From: Actinomycetota bacterium
GTDB taxonomy: Bacteria; Actinomycetota; Actinomycetes; Nanopelagicales; Nanopelagicaceae
DNA: 43,174 nucleotides
Reading direction: 5' to 3'
Assembly: GCA_947463725.1 (NCBI GenBank)
Contig: CANHRM010000007.1
Location: 1-43,174, forward strand
Under the pieces are notes generated by a model. The model saw only the letters and a program-made list of their open reading frames with translations. It ran no database searches and was not told the origin of the DNA. Made by a program: the position numbers and the translations under genes. How positions within the stretch are numbered: position 1 is the first letter of the stretch; the number at the start of each line of letters is the position of its first letter. Below, one piece after another: positions 8,061 through 17,432 of the stretch.

Positions 8061-8822
8061 ATGAAATTCAATACCACTCGCCGCAGCCTTGTTTTATTGG
8101 CGCCGGCCTTTCTCGCCCTTACTGGCTGCGCAAAAGACGCGGATTCTGGATTCAGTGGAGACGTTTCGAGTGTCAACGAGATTTCACATTCACTTTGGAC
8201 TTATTCCTGGTTAATTGCCGCGATCGTTGGTGTCTTCACCGCGATCTTGATCATTTGGCCAGCAATTTTCCATCGTGCTCCTAAAGACGGACCAGAATTT
8301 CCTAAGCAGACTCAATACAACGTGCCGGTAGAGATCGCCTACACATTGATTCCATTTATTATCGTGGCTGGTTTGTTCTATTTCACCGCTGTGAAAGAAA
8401 ACCAAATAGTTAAACCACAAGCCAATGTCCAGCATGAGATAGCGGTAAACGGAATTCAATGGTCATGGCAATTTACTTATCTTGATGCTGGTAAAGATGT
8501 AACTGTTACCGGAACTCCAGCCAAACCACCAGTACTAGTCGTACCGCAAGGCGAGCGAGTTCGTTACATAATTAATTCAAATGATGTTGTGCACGGATTC
8601 TGGATTCCTGAGTTCATGATTCAAATTCAAAATTTGCCCGGAGTTACAAATCATCTCGAATTCACCGCTAACAAGTTGGGCGATTTCCCAGGTCGCTGCA
8701 ACATTCTTTGTGGGCGCAACCATGCACAAATGATTTTCACGGTACGCGTTGTTACGCCAGCTGAGTACGAAACCTATATTTCGAATCTGAAACTTGAGAC
8801 TGAGAAGGCGAGCCAAGCATGA
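8061..8822 (+). CDS. ctaC: Cytochrome c oxidase subunit II (lipoprotein)
   Basis: Subunit II of the aa3 oxidase, taking electrons from the diheme cytochrome c QcrC to CuA. The start at 8061 gives an N-terminus with a lipobox, LALTGC with lipidated C23, after an arginine pair. Two membrane helices follow (about 50-75 and 95-115), then the cupredoxin domain. CuA ligands are visible: H178 ([10 protein letters not shown]), C213, C217, H221 and M224 ([12 protein letters not shown]), with the Glu carbonyl position between the cysteines not separately assignable. The aromatic electron-entry patch is [13 protein letters not shown]. The stop codon overlaps the ctaD start (ATGA), so translation is coupled. 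Length (253) is shorter than many actinobacterial homologues but complete. Confidence 0.95.
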   Translation: MKFNTTRRSLVLLAPAFLALTGCAKDADSGFSGDVSSVNEISHSLWTYSWLIAAIVGVFTAILIIWPAIFHRAPKDGPEFPKQTQYNVPVEIAYTLIPFIIVAGLFYFTAVKENQIVKPQANVQHEIAVNGIQWSWQFTYLDAGKDVTVTGTPAKPPVLVVPQGERVRYIINSNDVVHGFWIPEFMIQIQNLPGVTNHLEFTANKLGDFPGRCNILCGRNHAQMIFTVRVVTPAEYETYISNLKLETEKASQA

Positions 8823-10471
8823 CCACATACGCTCAACGCGAAGCAGGGGAGACTGCGACTGTGGCTCCAACTTCAAAAGGTCGCCATTTCGTACGTTTCA
8901 TTACCTCAACAGATCACAAGACAATCGGGTACCTGTACTTGATGACAACTTTTGCCTGGTTCTTAGTAGGCGGCGTCTTAGCCTTGATTTTACGGGCCGA
9001 ATTGACTCGGCCAGGAATGCAGTTCGTTAGCGCCGAACAGTACAACCAAGTTTTCACAATGCACGGAACCATCATGTTACTTATGTTCGCAACACCGCTG
9101 TTCGTTGGCTTTGCAAATGTGATTATGCCGCTGCAAATCGGAGCCGCAGATGTGGCATTCCCACGTTTAAATATGTTGTCCTACTGGATCTATTTGTTCG
9201 GTGGCATCATGGCATTCGCTGGTTTCTTATCTCCAGGTGGCGCAGCTTCATTTGGTTGGACTGCTTATGCACCGTTAGCTAATGCGCAATATTCGCCGGG
9301 TATCGGTGGCGATCTCTGGATCGTGGGATTAGCTATCGGTGGTATCGGAACAATTCTTGGTGGCGTTAATTTCATAACAACAATTTTCACAATGCGCGCA
9401 CCTGGTATGACGATGTTCCGCATGTCTATCTTCAGCTGGAACGTATTGCTCACATCTATTTTAGTTTTGCTTGCGTTCCCACCACTTGCAGCAGCCCTTC
9501 TTGGTCTGGAAGCAGATCGGCTCTTTGGGTCACATCTCTTCGACCCAGCTAATGGTGGCGCAATGCTTTGGCAGCACCTCTTCTGGTTCTTCGGACATCC
9601 AGAGGTTTATATTTTGGCGCTTCCGTTCTTCGGTATTGCAACTGAGATCTTGCCGGTGTTTAGCCGCAAACCAATTTTCGGTTACAAAGGTTTGATCGCT
9701 GCAACCATTGCAATCTCAGCGCTTTCAGTTTCAGTATGGGCTCACCATATGTTTGCAAGCGGTCAGGTGTTATTGCCATTCTTCTCATTTATGACTTTCT
9801 TAATTGGTATCCCGACGGGTGTTAAATTCTTCAACTGGATCGGGACCATGTGGCGCGGTCACGTGACATTTGAAACCCCAATGCTTTGGGTTATGGGATT
9901 TTTGATCACATTCTTATTCGGTGGTTTAACTGGAATCATTTTGGCTTCACCGCCACTTGATTTCGCGGTCTCAGCCTCATACTTCGTTGTTGCTCACTTC
10001 CATTACGTGCTCTTTGGCACTGTGGTATTTGCGATGTTCGCCGGTTTCTATTTCTGGTGGCCGAAAATGACTGGGCGCATGCTCAATGAACGCCTTGGCA
10101 AAATCCACTTCTGGACACTCTTCTTTGGGTTCCACACAACATTCTTAATTCAACATTGGTTGGGCATTAAGGGTTTCCCTCGCCGCTATGCCGATTACTT
10201 AGCAACTGATGGCTTCACCACCATGAATATGATTTCAACTGTGGGATCAATCTTGCTCGCACTCTCAATGATTCCATTTGCTATCAATGTTTGGATCACT
10301 CGCAAGTCACCATTAGTTAACTGTGATGATCCTTGGGGCTATGGCGCTTCATTGGAATGGGCGACATCTTGCCCACCTCCACGCCATAACTTCTTAACAA
10401 TGCCACGCATTCGCTCTGAACGTCCAGCTTTTGATCTACATCACCCACATATTAAGACCGAGGGGCACTAA
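8819..10471 (+). CDS. ctaD: Cytochrome c oxidase subunit I
   Basis: Catalytic haem-copper subunit of the aa3-type terminal oxidase, reducing O2 and pumping protons across the cytoplasmic membrane. Metal ligands are intact: H82 (MHGTIM) and H395 (HFHYVL) for low-spin haem a, H393 for haem a3, and H260, H309 and H310 for CuB ([16 protein letters not shown]). Y264 is placed for the His-Tyr cross-link. K336 in [10 protein letters not shown] is the K-channel lysine, and D111 in [13 protein letters not shown] belongs to the D-channel entrance region. About 12 membrane helices, 550 residues, normal. It overlaps ctaC by 4 bp and is followed by ctaF after 4 bp. Confidence 0.97.
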   Translation: MTTYAQREAGETATVAPTSKGRHFVRFITSTDHKTIGYLYLMTTFAWFLVGGVLALILRAELTRPGMQFVSAEQYNQVFTMHGTIMLLMFATPLFVGFANVIMPLQIGAADVAFPRLNMLSYWIYLFGGIMAFAGFLSPGGAASFGWTAYAPLANAQYSPGIGGDLWIVGLAIGGIGTILGGVNFITTIFTMRAPGMTMFRMSIFSWNVLLTSILVLLAFPPLAAALLGLEADRLFGSHLFDPANGGAMLWQHLFWFFGHPEVYILALPFFGIATEILPVFSRKPIFGYKGLIAATIAISALSVSVWAHHMFASGQVLLPFFSFMTFLIGIPTGVKFFNWIGTMWRGHVTFETPMLWVMGFLITFLFGGLTGIILASPPLDFAVSASYFVVAHFHYVLFGTVVFAMFAGFYFWWPKMTGRMLNERLGKIHFWTLFFGFHTTFLIQHWLGIKGFPRRYADYLATDGFTTMNMISTVGSILLALSMIPFAINVWITRKSPLVNCDDPWGYGASLEWATSCPPPRHNFLTMPRIRSERPAFDLHHPHIKTEGH

Positions 10472-10475
10472 GTAA

Positions 10476-10883
10476 ATGAAAGCAAATTATCGCCTCTTTG
10501 TCGGACTAGCAATCTTCTATGCGATCATGACTTTCGTTTATTACTACGTCGGCGGTGAACCGCTAGGCATCTCTTGTCTGCTACTTAGCTCGTTACTAGC
10601 GGCAATGATTGGCTATTACGTCTGGTTTACTAATCGTCGTATTGGTACAACGTTGCCAGAAGATAATCAACAAGGCGAAATTGCTGATTCAGCTGGTGAA
10701 CTTGGTTTTTACAGCCCACATTCTTGGTGGCCACTACCCGTAGCAGCAAGTATGTTCGCAGTCGGTCTAGGTTTAATTATCGGCTGGTGGTTAACTCTTC
10801 TTGGTGTTGGCGCTTTAGTAATTAGCATCATCGGTTTTGTTACCGAGTATGAAAAACCAAGCAACGAACCAGCTCATCATTAA
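10476..10883 (+). CDS. ctaF: Actinobacterial cytochrome c oxidase subunit IV
   Basis: Small actinobacteria-specific accessory subunit of the aa3 oxidase. It has two N-terminal helices (about 7-25 and 30-50), a short loop, a conserved FYSPHSWWPLPVAAS stretch at about 83-97, and two C-terminal helices. This layout and the W-rich motif are diagnostic of the family. Length (135) is standard. It lies 4 bp after ctaD and 11 bp before a drug/metabolite exporter gene on the same strand. Confidence 0.93.
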   Translation: MKANYRLFVGLAIFYAIMTFVYYYVGGEPLGISCLLLSSLLAAMIGYYVWFTNRRIGTTLPEDNQQGEIADSAGELGFYSPHSWWPLPVAASMFAVGLGLIIGWWLTLLGVGALVISIIGFVTEYEKPSNEPAHH

Positions 10884-10894
10884 TTAGAGCGCAA

Positions 10895-11782
10895 TTGTTA
10901 AGGAAGTTCGCGCCAGGGCTTTTCGTGCTCCTATGGAGCACTGGCTTCATAGGCGTTAAATACGGAATGCCTTATGCGCCGCCGTTCTACTTTGTGGCTA
11001 TTCGAATGGCTATTGCATCTCTTCTCCTATTTATCACCATAGCTTTCTTACGCAAGAGCCAACCAATTTCTCGCTCAATCATCTTGCCCTCGACACTAAT
11101 TGGCTTGACTCTTCATGGTGCATATTTGGGTGGCTGTTTCTTCGCAGTTAGTCGCGGTTTGCCGGCCGGAGTAACGGCGTTGATCGCAAGTTTGCAGCCA
11201 GTATTGGTTAGCCTTTTCGCAGCCAGATATCTGGGCGAGCCACTTAGAGCTCGTGCAGTAGCTGGCCTAGCTCTTGGTTTAGCTGGATTATTTGTAGTCG
11301 TCATTCCACGAATTAATATGACTGGCACTAATTCGATTTCACTAATTTCAATTGCGGCATGTGTCGTTGGTTTACTAGGCGGCACGAGCGGCACGATCTT
11401 GCAAAAGAAATACGGGGGAGAGATTCCAACTCTTGCCGGCACATCAATTCAATATGCATCAACTGCCATTGTGCTTTTGACTTTGGCCTTTATCTTTGAA
11501 ACTCCTGAAATCCAGTGGACTAGCCAATTCATAGGCGCGCTATCTTGGTTAGTGCTCGCCTTATCTTTTGGCGCAATCTTGCTACTGTTTTTCTTACTCA
11601 GCTATGGAAGCGCTGCGAGTGTTTCCTCGCTCTATTACTTAGTACCAGCAGCAACGGCAATCGAAGCGTATTTCTTCTTTGATGAGCACATCTCACCGAT
11701 CTCATTGGTTGGAACTTTGATAACTGTGATTGGTGTTTGGTTGGTTGTGGGCAAGCAAAAAGATACCCCAGCCGCTAAATAG
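10895..11782 (+). CDS. EamA/DMT-family membrane transporter
   Basis: Ten-helix drug/metabolite transporter made of two EamA repeats. Repeat 1 starts at FVLLWSTGFIGVKYGM and ends near RYLGEPLRARAVAGLALGLAGLFVV; repeat 2 ends with FFDEHISPISLVGTLITVIGVWLVV. The sealing motif of each repeat (LGEP and FDEHIS followed by a helix) is clear. The substrate is unknown. The start is a TTG at 10895 without a strong ribosome-binding site; it is 11 bp behind ctaF, so translation may depend on the upstream gene. A rho-independent terminator forms at the gene's end and includes its stop codon in the loop. It has no evident link to respiration. Confidence 0.85.
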   Translation: MLRKFAPGLFVLLWSTGFIGVKYGMPYAPPFYFVAIRMAIASLLLFITIAFLRKSQPISRSIILPSTLIGLTLHGAYLGGCFFAVSRGLPAGVTALIASLQPVLVSLFAARYLGEPLRARAVAGLALGLAGLFVVVIPRINMTGTNSISLISIAACVVGLLGGTSGTILQKKYGGEIPTLAGTSIQYASTAIVLLTLAFIFETPEIQWTSQFIGALSWLVLALSFGAILLLFFLLSYGSAASVSSLYYLVPAATAIEAYFFFDEHISPISLVGTLITVIGVWLVVGKQKDTPAAK

Positions 11783-11792
11783 CAACTGGGGT
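11765..11792. terminator. Bidirectional rho-independent terminator between the two respiratory operons
   Basis: ACCCCAG (11765-11771) pairs with CTGGGGT (11786-11792) around a 14-nt loop containing the TAG stop of the EamA gene. A T-rich run follows on both strands (GTTTCTTT on plus, ATCTTTTT on minus), so it can end both the ctaC and the ctaE-qcr transcripts. Confidence 0.8.
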
Positions 11793-11807
11793 TTCTTTCC
11801 TAGTTAA

Positions 11808-13394
11808 TTAGTGATGTTCGATTTCTTTTAGATCATTAGCTGTTGGCTTAGCAATACTTTCAGCATTCGCCGCACTTATGCGTTTGCGCAGCTTGTTCTT
11901 CAAACCACCAGCACGTCGGACGCCTCGAGCATCTACATCTTCAAGCGCCAGAGCCGGAGCTTGTTCATGAGCGGTCAGTTTCCAAGCTAGTTCAGGTGAA
12001 ATTGGTTCGTGAACTTCTACGAATTCACCATGCGGAAGCATAAGTAAACGACCAGTTTCGCGGCCGTGAAGCACTAGTTCACGATCAGCACGCTGCAGTG
12101 ACAAACAAATACGTTTGGTCACTACGAACGCAATCGGTGGCAAAACAAATATGGCAATACGGCTAAACCACATAATCTGATTAATGCCTAAGTGGAATGT
12201 AGTTGCGATGATGTCATTTCCACCATTTAGAAGTGCTACCAACATAAAGGTTAGCGACATAACACCAAGTGCGGTTCGGTTAGGGACGTTGCGTGGACGA
12301 TCAAGTAAATGATGCTCGCGCTTATCGCCTGTTATCCAACTTTCAATAAATGGGTAGAGCGCCAATCCGGTAAATAGAATTCCTGGCACGATTAATCCTG
12401 GAATCAAAATATTCAATGGGATGGTATGGCCCAATAGATGCAATTCCAGAGGAGGGGCCATTCGAACTAAGCCATCAAGCCAACCCATATACCAATCGGG
12501 TTGAGATCCGGCAGATATTTGACCAGGGTTATATGGACCATAGAGCCAAATTGGGTTGATTGATGCAACTGCGCCCAAGAATGCAGTAACGCCGAAAACG
12601 ATGAAGAAAAAGCCGCCAGCTTTTGCCATGTATGCCGGCATTAATGGATAACCAACAACATTCTTTTCAGTGCGTCCTGGGCCTGGCCATTGTGTGTGCT
12701 TCTGGTACCAAACCAACATCAAGTGCACTGTAATAAGTGCAAGGAAAATTCCTGGCAATAACAGAACGTGCACGGTAAAGATACGAGGAATAAATGCTTC
12801 GCCTGGAAATGCGCCACCGAAAGCGAAGAAGGCAATATAGGTACCTACTACCGGCAGAGCTTGAATAATTGCTTCGGCGATACGAATTCCAGTTCCGGAA
12901 AGAAGATCATCAGGTAATGAGTAACCGAGGAATCCTTCAACAATGCCTAGTGTTAATAGACCAACACCAATGATCCAGTTAAATTCACGAGGCTTACGGA
13001 AAGCACCAGTGAAATAAACGCGCATCAAGTGCACAACAATTGCCGCCATGAAAATCAAGGCAGCCCAATGGTGAATTTGGCGCATCAATAGTCCGCCACG
13101 AACTTCAAATGAGATATGCAGCGTTGAAGCGTAAGCAGCCGACATATGCAAACCATTTAGCGGTTCATAAGAACCCTCATATAAAACTTCACGTTGTGAG
13201 GGATCAAACCAGAAAGTAAGAAACGTTCCAGAAAGCAGCAAGATGATGAATGAGTACAAGGCAACTTCACCAAGTAAGAATGACCAGTGATCTGGGAAGA
13301 CTTTAGTTAAGTTCTTCTTAGCCCATTTAGCAGCGCCTGTGCGCTCGTCTACATAGTTAGCTACCGTACCGGCAACTCTTTCGCGTGCTGTCAT
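11808..13394 (-). CDS. qcrB: Cytochrome bc1 complex cytochrome b subunit
   Basis: Membrane core of the actinobacterial bcc complex, oxidising menaquinol and carrying haems bL and bH. Haem-ligand helices are visible: MRQIHHWAALIFMAAIVVHLMR and FLALITVHLMLVWYQKHTQ (each with the paired histidines of the family). The Qo-site motif reads PDWYMGWLDG, the actinobacterial form of PEWY. The long C-terminal extension (about the last 110 residues, hydrophilic and charged) is typical of actinobacterial QcrB. Length is 528. It overlaps qcrA by 4 bp and is the last gene of the ctaE-qcrCAB operon. Confidence 0.96.
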   Translation of the reverse strand: MTARERVAGTVANYVDERTGAAKWAKKNLTKVFPDHWSFLLGEVALYSFIILLLSGTFLTFWFDPSQREVLYEGSYEPLNGLHMSAAYASTLHISFEVRGGLLMRQIHHWAALIFMAAIVVHLMRVYFTGAFRKPREFNWIIGVGLLTLGIVEGFLGYSLPDDLLSGTGIRIAEAIIQALPVVGTYIAFFAFGGAFPGEAFIPRIFTVHVLLLPGIFLALITVHLMLVWYQKHTQWPGPGRTEKNVVGYPLMPAYMAKAGGFFFIVFGVTAFLGAVASINPIWLYGPYNPGQISAGSQPDWYMGWLDGLVRMAPPLELHLLGHTIPLNILIPGLIVPGILFTGLALYPFIESWITGDKREHHLLDRPRNVPNRTALGVMSLTFMLVALLNGGNDIIATTFHLGINQIMWFSRIAIFVLPPIAFVVTKRICLSLQRADRELVLHGRETGRLLMLPHGEFVEVHEPISPELAWKLTAHEQAPALALEDVDARGVRRAGGLKNKLRKRISAANAESIAKPTANDLKEIEHH

Positions 13395-14383
13395 GATGAG
13401 CGCTCCCAGAAACTAGGTCCGACCGGTTCGTTAAATGGTTTTTGTGCGATTAAATATCCTTCAGCATCAACTGTGATCGCCAATTGAGGCAATGGTCGCG
13501 CAGCAGGACCGAAAATAACCTTAGCTGCGCGAGGTACATCGAATGTGGATTGATGACATGGACAAAGCAAGTGCTTAGTAGTTTGCTCGTAGAGTGCAAC
13601 CGCGCAACCCATATGCGAGCAAATCTTGCTAAAGGCGATAATGCCGTCGTAAGTCCAAGATAAGCGTTCTGCACTTAATTGAAATTCCTCAGGGCGAATG
13701 CGAATCAATAGAACAGCATCTTTGCCAATGTCATTCAAAGTTCGTTTTTGATCTGGACGCAATTTAGGAAGCACTTGAGCAACAGCGCCAATTTCAAGAT
13801 CTTCTGGGCGTATCGGGCGATCACCTGGGTCTGTGACTAGTCGTGTTCCAGCCATCCAACTTGTTTTAGTTAGATCATCTTTTGGCAATGGACCAAGATC
13901 GCGCAGTAATACAAGCGGTGATAATCCGATTAAACCAAGGGAAAGGCCCATTGAACGCTTAATTAGGGAACGACGTCCAAGTCCTGCTGCAGCCGATCGT
14001 TCCTTAACTGTTGCAACGAAATTCTCACGATCTTCATCATCTGAACGCATGGTGTGACGCATAGCAATTACTTCTTCATCAGGCATTAATGTTTTTGCCC
14101 AATGAATTGCGGCTGCTCCTATAAAGAAGAGAGCTATCGCAAGTCCGAGACCAAGAAGAAGTTGGTGAGCATTTGTGTTGCCCATTACAGGCAAGAAGAC
14201 AAATACATCATCCGCGATGAAGTAATAAGCAAATATAAACAGCAAAGTTCCAAGTGCTGAAATCAAAAACAGGATTGCAACCTGACGCTCGGCACGTTTT
14301 TCAGCAACCGGATCGGTATCGGCTTTGCGATGTACGTGTGCCGGCAGACCAGGATCTTTGATCGCTTCTATTTCGTTAGACAT
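13391..14383 (-). CDS. qcrA: Cytochrome bc1 complex Rieske iron-sulfur subunit
   Basis: Rieske [2Fe-2S] protein passing electrons from menaquinol to the cytochrome c subunit. Cluster ligands are C255 and H257 (CSHMGC) and C274 and H277 (CPCHQS); C260 and C276 form the family disulfide. As in other actinobacteria there are three N-terminal helices (about 36-56, 73-93, 146-160) rather than one. A twin-arginine pair (GRRSLIKR, about 136-143) precedes the third helix, consistent with Tat translocation of the globular domain. Length is 330. The gene overlaps qcrB and sits 4 bp after qcrC. Confidence 0.96.
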   Translation of the reverse strand: MSNEIEAIKDPGLPAHVHRKADTDPVAEKRAERQVAILFLISALGTLLFIFAYYFIADDVFVFLPVMGNTNAHQLLLGLGLAIALFFIGAAAIHWAKTLMPDEEVIAMRHTMRSDDEDRENFVATVKERSAAAGLGRRSLIKRSMGLSLGLIGLSPLVLLRDLGPLPKDDLTKTSWMAGTRLVTDPGDRPIRPEDLEIGAVAQVLPKLRPDQKRTLNDIGKDAVLLIRIRPEEFQLSAERLSWTYDGIIAFSKICSHMGCAVALYEQTTKHLLCPCHQSTFDVPRAAKVIFGPAARPLPQLAITVDAEGYLIAQKPFNEPVGPSFWERSS

Positions 14384-14387
14384 ATAT

Positions 14388-15179
14388 CTATCTCGCCTTC
14401 GTCGCTAACCAAACTGCCACGCCAATCAGCAGTCCGAGTCCTAGTGTCCACACCAATAAACCTTCGGTAACTGGACCAACTCTTCCAAGAGCGGCGCCAC
14501 CTAACTGAGGTTCGTTCTCTGCACCCTTGATCCACTTGATTACAGAAAGTTTCTCAGCAGGGGTAAGTGTTTTATCTGAAAAAACTGGCATTGCTTGAGG
14601 GCCAGTAATCAATGCTTCGTAAATATATTTAGGCTCTACGCCCATCAAGCTTGGTGCATATTTTCCTTGAGTAAGTGCGCCGCCTTGGCCAGCAAAGTTA
14701 TGACACATAGCGCAGTTAGTTCGGAACAAAGTTCCGCCCTCTGCAGTATTGCCATCACGTTCATAATTAAGCATTGATTCGGTAGGAATAGCTGGGCCAG
14801 GTGCGGTCGATGCTACGTACGCCGCAAGAGCAGCAGTCTGTTCGTCGTTATATACCGGCTTCTTGCGCACTGCTTGAGTGCTCATATCTGCCATTGGCAT
14901 GCGTCCTGTTCCAACTTGGAAATCAACTGAAGCTGCACCGACACCAATGAGCGAAGGCGCAATTGCACCGCCTTCAAGATTTAAGCCATGGCAAGAGGAG
15001 CAACCTTTAAGAAATATTTGTTTACCTTCAGCAATTTGAGCTGAGCGTTGGTCGGTAGTCAACTCACTTTTATTAGTCGCGCTCGCAACTGAGAATGTAG
15101 TTCCGATTGCAAAAAGCGCAATGACCAATAGCAGGGGTGAGGCAAGTGCGCTGCGACGAAGCTTAGATAGTTTTCTCAT
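14388..15179 (-). CDS. qcrC: Cytochrome bc1 complex diheme cytochrome c subunit
   Basis: Diheme cytochrome c that replaces soluble cytochrome c by wiring the bcc complex directly to the aa3 oxidase. Two haem attachment sites are C60-x2-C63-H64 (CSSCH) and C156-x2-C159-H160 (CAMCH). Likely axial methionines lie in RMPMAD and QAMPVF. An N-terminal signal/anchor segment (about 12-34) and a C-terminal helix (about 240-260, LVWTLGLGLLIGVAVWLA) flank the two cytochrome domains, as in mycobacterial QcrC. Length is 263. It is 9 bp after ctaE and 4 bp before qcrA. Confidence 0.96.
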   Translation of the reverse strand: MRKLSKLRRSALASPLLLVIALFAIGTTFSVASATNKSELTTDQRSAQIAEGKQIFLKGCSSCHGLNLEGGAIAPSLIGVGAASVDFQVGTGRMPMADMSTQAVRKKPVYNDEQTAALAAYVASTAPGPAIPTESMLNYERDGNTAEGGTLFRTNCAMCHNFAGQGGALTQGKYAPSLMGVEPKYIYEALITGPQAMPVFSDKTLTPAEKLSVIKWIKGAENEPQLGGAALGRVGPVTEGLLVWTLGLGLLIGVAVWLATKAR

Positions 15180-15188
15180 GATTCTTTT

Positions 15189-15815
15189 CTACTTGATTAG
15201 ATAGATCGCCGAGAAGAGCGCGATCCAGACGACGTCGACGAAGTGCCAGTAATACGAAACTACGATTGCAGTCGTAGCTTGATTGTGATTGAAACGGCGG
15301 GCTTTGGCCACGCGGATCATCACGATCAAGAAAGCGATTAAACCGCCGGTTACGTGTAGTCCGTGGAAACCGGTTGCAATATAGAAAACTGATCCGTAAG
15401 CCACAGATGAAATACTTAATCCTTCAGATACCAGTGCCGCGTATTCATAAACCTGGCCACCAATAAAGAAAGAACCCATTAGAAATGTCAGCGCAAACCA
15501 TTCCCGCATTCCCCATTTATTAATCTGCCAAAAAGCACCAGTCTTACGTTCTTGGAATCGTTCAGCAGCGAAGACACCGAACTGACAAGTAACCGAAGAC
15601 AGAACCAGAACAGTGGTGTTAAGGGCCGCAAATGGAATGTTTAGAAGTTCGGTTGACTTGATCCAAATTGCTGGGCCTTGAACCGCGCGAGTAGTGAAAT
15701 ACATTGCGAATAAAGCAGCGAAGAACATCAACTCACTTGAAAGCCAAACGATAGTTCCGACAGCAACTAAGTTCGGACGGGTGGGCTTATGCATTCCTAC
15801 AGCTGTGCTCGACAT
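15189..15815 (-). CDS. ctaE: Cytochrome c oxidase subunit III
   Basis: Five-helix subunit III of the aa3 oxidase, stabilising proton uptake by subunit I. Typical blocks are [23 protein letters not shown] near the N-terminus, [22 protein letters not shown] with the family's FHGLHV, and the C-terminal [21 protein letters not shown]. Length (208) matches actinobacterial CtaE. It heads the ctaE-qcrC-qcrA-qcrB operon, which faces the ctaCDF operon. A -10-like box sits 7 nt upstream of the ATG with no ribosome-binding site visible. Confidence 0.96.
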   Translation of the reverse strand: MSSTAVGMHKPTRPNLVAVGTIVWLSSELMFFAALFAMYFTTRAVQGPAIWIKSTELLNIPFAALNTTVLVLSSVTCQFGVFAAERFQERKTGAFWQINKWGMREWFALTFLMGSFFIGGQVYEYAALVSEGLSISSVAYGSVFYIATGFHGLHVTGGLIAFLIVMIRVAKARRFNHNQATTAIVVSYYWHFVDVVWIALFSAIYLIK

Positions 15816-15822
15816 GCTGCGT

Positions 15823-15828
15823 ATTATT
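15823..15828 (-). promoter_or_regulatory. Probable -10 box for ctaE-qcrCAB
   Basis: AATAAT on the minus strand is followed by 7 nt and the ATG at 15815. The first base departs from the TANNNT pattern seen elsewhere, so this is weaker; an alternative reading is TAATAC with a 5-nt gap. Confidence 0.4.
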
Positions 15829-15930
15829 CCCGAAATAACGACCTATGGCGCCCGGAAAGACCTATTTGAGCGAGTGATATTGACCGAAAAGCATGAGTCA
15901 GGTCACAGGGGTTTTGACCAAGAATTTGAT

Positions 15931-15936
15931 TAGAAT
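15931..15936 (+). promoter_or_regulatory. Leaderless-type -10 box for the receiver-like gene and trpD
   Basis: TAGAAT is followed by exactly 6 nt and the ATG at 15943. A TTGACC at 15914-15919 is only 11 bp upstream of the box, too close for a standard -35. Confidence 0.6.
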
Positions 15937-15942
15937 TCACAT

Positions 15943-16380
15943 ATGAGCAGCACAGAAACCTCGAAAATCCGTGTGGTTATTTATTCACATGATTCAGCTG
16001 TTCGGGCTGCGGTTATCTCAGCCCTAGGCCGAAAAATAGCGGCTGATCTTCCTGCTCATGAAGTTCTTGAGTTTGCCACAGCGCCAGCTTTGCGAGCATT
16101 TGTCGATCGCCCAGATTTAGCAGGAAAGTTCAAAGCTGATTTGTTTATTCTAGATGGCGAAGCAGTTCCTGAAGGTGGAATGGGCGTTGCACGCCAGTTA
16201 AAGGATGAAGTATTCAACTGCCCGCCAGTATTGCTAATTACTGGACGTAAAGAAGATGCTTGGTTAGCTGCCTGGTCCCGTGCGGAATCAGTAGTAATTC
16301 ATCCGATAGATCCATTTACCTTGGCGCAGTCCGCCGCTGCCTTGTTGCGCAAACAAAATCTCGCAACGACGAATGTCTAA
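15943..16380 (+). CDS. Degenerate response-regulator receiver-like protein
   Basis: Single CheY-like domain with no output domain. The first strand reads VVIYSHDS, keeping one acidic residue of the usual pair. D71 (LFILDGEAVPEGG) sits at the phosphorylation site, and T100 (LLITGRKED) at the switch position. The conserved lysine before proline is replaced by H120 (VVIHPIDPFTL), so phosphorylation control is doubtful. A similar gene commonly lies between the ctaE and trpD regions in actinobacteria. The stop overlaps the trpD start by 8 bp, implying translational coupling. The partner and function are unknown. Confidence 0.75.
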   Translation: MSSTETSKIRVVIYSHDSAVRAAVISALGRKIAADLPAHEVLEFATAPALRAFVDRPDLAGKFKADLFILDGEAVPEGGMGVARQLKDEVFNCPPVLLITGRKEDAWLAAWSRAESVVIHPIDPFTLAQSAAALLRKQNLATTNV

Positions 16381-17419
16381 TTCAAATACCTGGTCACAAT
16401 TAATAGAGACGCTAACCAACGGGTTAGATCTCAGTTCAAGTTCGGCCCAATGGGCGATGAACGAAATTTTGCAAGGTGAAACTGAGATTGATCAGATAAA
16501 AGAGTTTCTATTAGCTCTTAAATCCAAAGGTGAGACCGCCGAAGAAGTTAACGCGTTTGTCGGTGCGATGTATCAACACAGTGCTCCAATTGATATTTCG
16601 GAACGTGCTGTAGACACTGTTGGAACTGGTGGAGATGGCTTTAACACGATCAATATTTCAACAACTGCTGCCATCGTTGCGGCTGCAGCTGGAGCAAAAG
16701 TAGTTAAACACGGCAATCGAGCCGCCTCATCTAAATCTGGTTCAGCTGATTTGTTAGAAGCGCTTGGCGTGAACATCGATTTAGTTGGCGATGGTGTGGA
16801 AACTGTGTTTCGCGAAGTTGGAATTGGCTTCTGTTTCGCACCAAAATTTCATCCAGCTATGCGCTTTGCTGCTCCGGCTCGTAAAGAACTAGGAGTTCCG
16901 ACAATCTTTAACATCCTGGGCCCGCTTGCAAACCCAGCGAAGCCGAAAGCTGCGGCGATCGGTGTTGCTAATGATCGAATGCATTTGCTTATGGCGCAAG
17001 TACTTTCAGCAAAGGGCGTAGATGGTTTTGTTTTCCGTGGCGACGATGGTCTTGATGAGATCTCGCTTGCAACCACGACTTCAGTGCTAACTATTGGGCA
17101 GGGCGAAATTTCATCTGATCTCATTGACCCGAGTGAGTTCGGAATAACTAGATCTCCGATAACTGATTTGGTTGGGGGAGATGCTCAATTCAATGCAAAT
17201 GTTTCGCGAGCTATTTTCAGTGGCGAACGAGGAGCCCCACGTGATGCGGTTGCTCTAAATGCCGCTGCGGCAATTGCGGCTTATAAAGGCGATTTTGCTA
17301 AATCTCTAACAGAGCGAATGCAAGATGGCTATCGAGACGCTATAAAAGCGATTAATTCGGGTGCAGCGACTGCGTTATTATCAAACTGGGTAACAGTTAG
17401 CCAACGTTTAGCAAAATAG
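16373..17419 (+). CDS. trpD: Anthranilate phosphoribosyltransferase
   Basis: Transfers the phosphoribosyl group of PRPP to anthranilate, the second committed step of tryptophan synthesis. Key motifs: the PRPP/Mg glycine loop VGTGGDGFNTINIS at residues 83-96, KHGNRAASSKSGSADLLEALG, and RKELGVPTIFNILGPLANPA. The acidic DDGLDE metal motif lies further on. Length (348) is standard. The ATG lies inside the last codons of the receiver-like gene. Other trp genes are not in the window; trpD standing apart next to the ctaE-qcr operon is the usual actinobacterial arrangement. Confidence 0.96.
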   Translation: MSNSNTWSQLIETLTNGLDLSSSSAQWAMNEILQGETEIDQIKEFLLALKSKGETAEEVNAFVGAMYQHSAPIDISERAVDTVGTGGDGFNTINISTTAAIVAAAAGAKVVKHGNRAASSKSGSADLLEALGVNIDLVGDGVETVFREVGIGFCFAPKFHPAMRFAAPARKELGVPTIFNILGPLANPAKPKAAAIGVANDRMHLLMAQVLSAKGVDGFVFRGDDGLDEISLATTTSVLTIGQGEISSDLIDPSEFGITRSPITDLVGGDAQFNANVSRAIFSGERGAPRDAVALNAAAAIAAYKGDFAKSLTERMQDGYRDAIKAINSGAATALLSNWVTVSQRLAK

Positions 17420-17432
17420 TTTTTAGAATCTA

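Noticed and set aside
15914..15936. TTGACC/TAGAAT as a complete -35/-10 promoter for the receiver-like gene
   Set aside because: The spacer is only 11 bp, too short for sigma70-type recognition; only the -10 box is kept.
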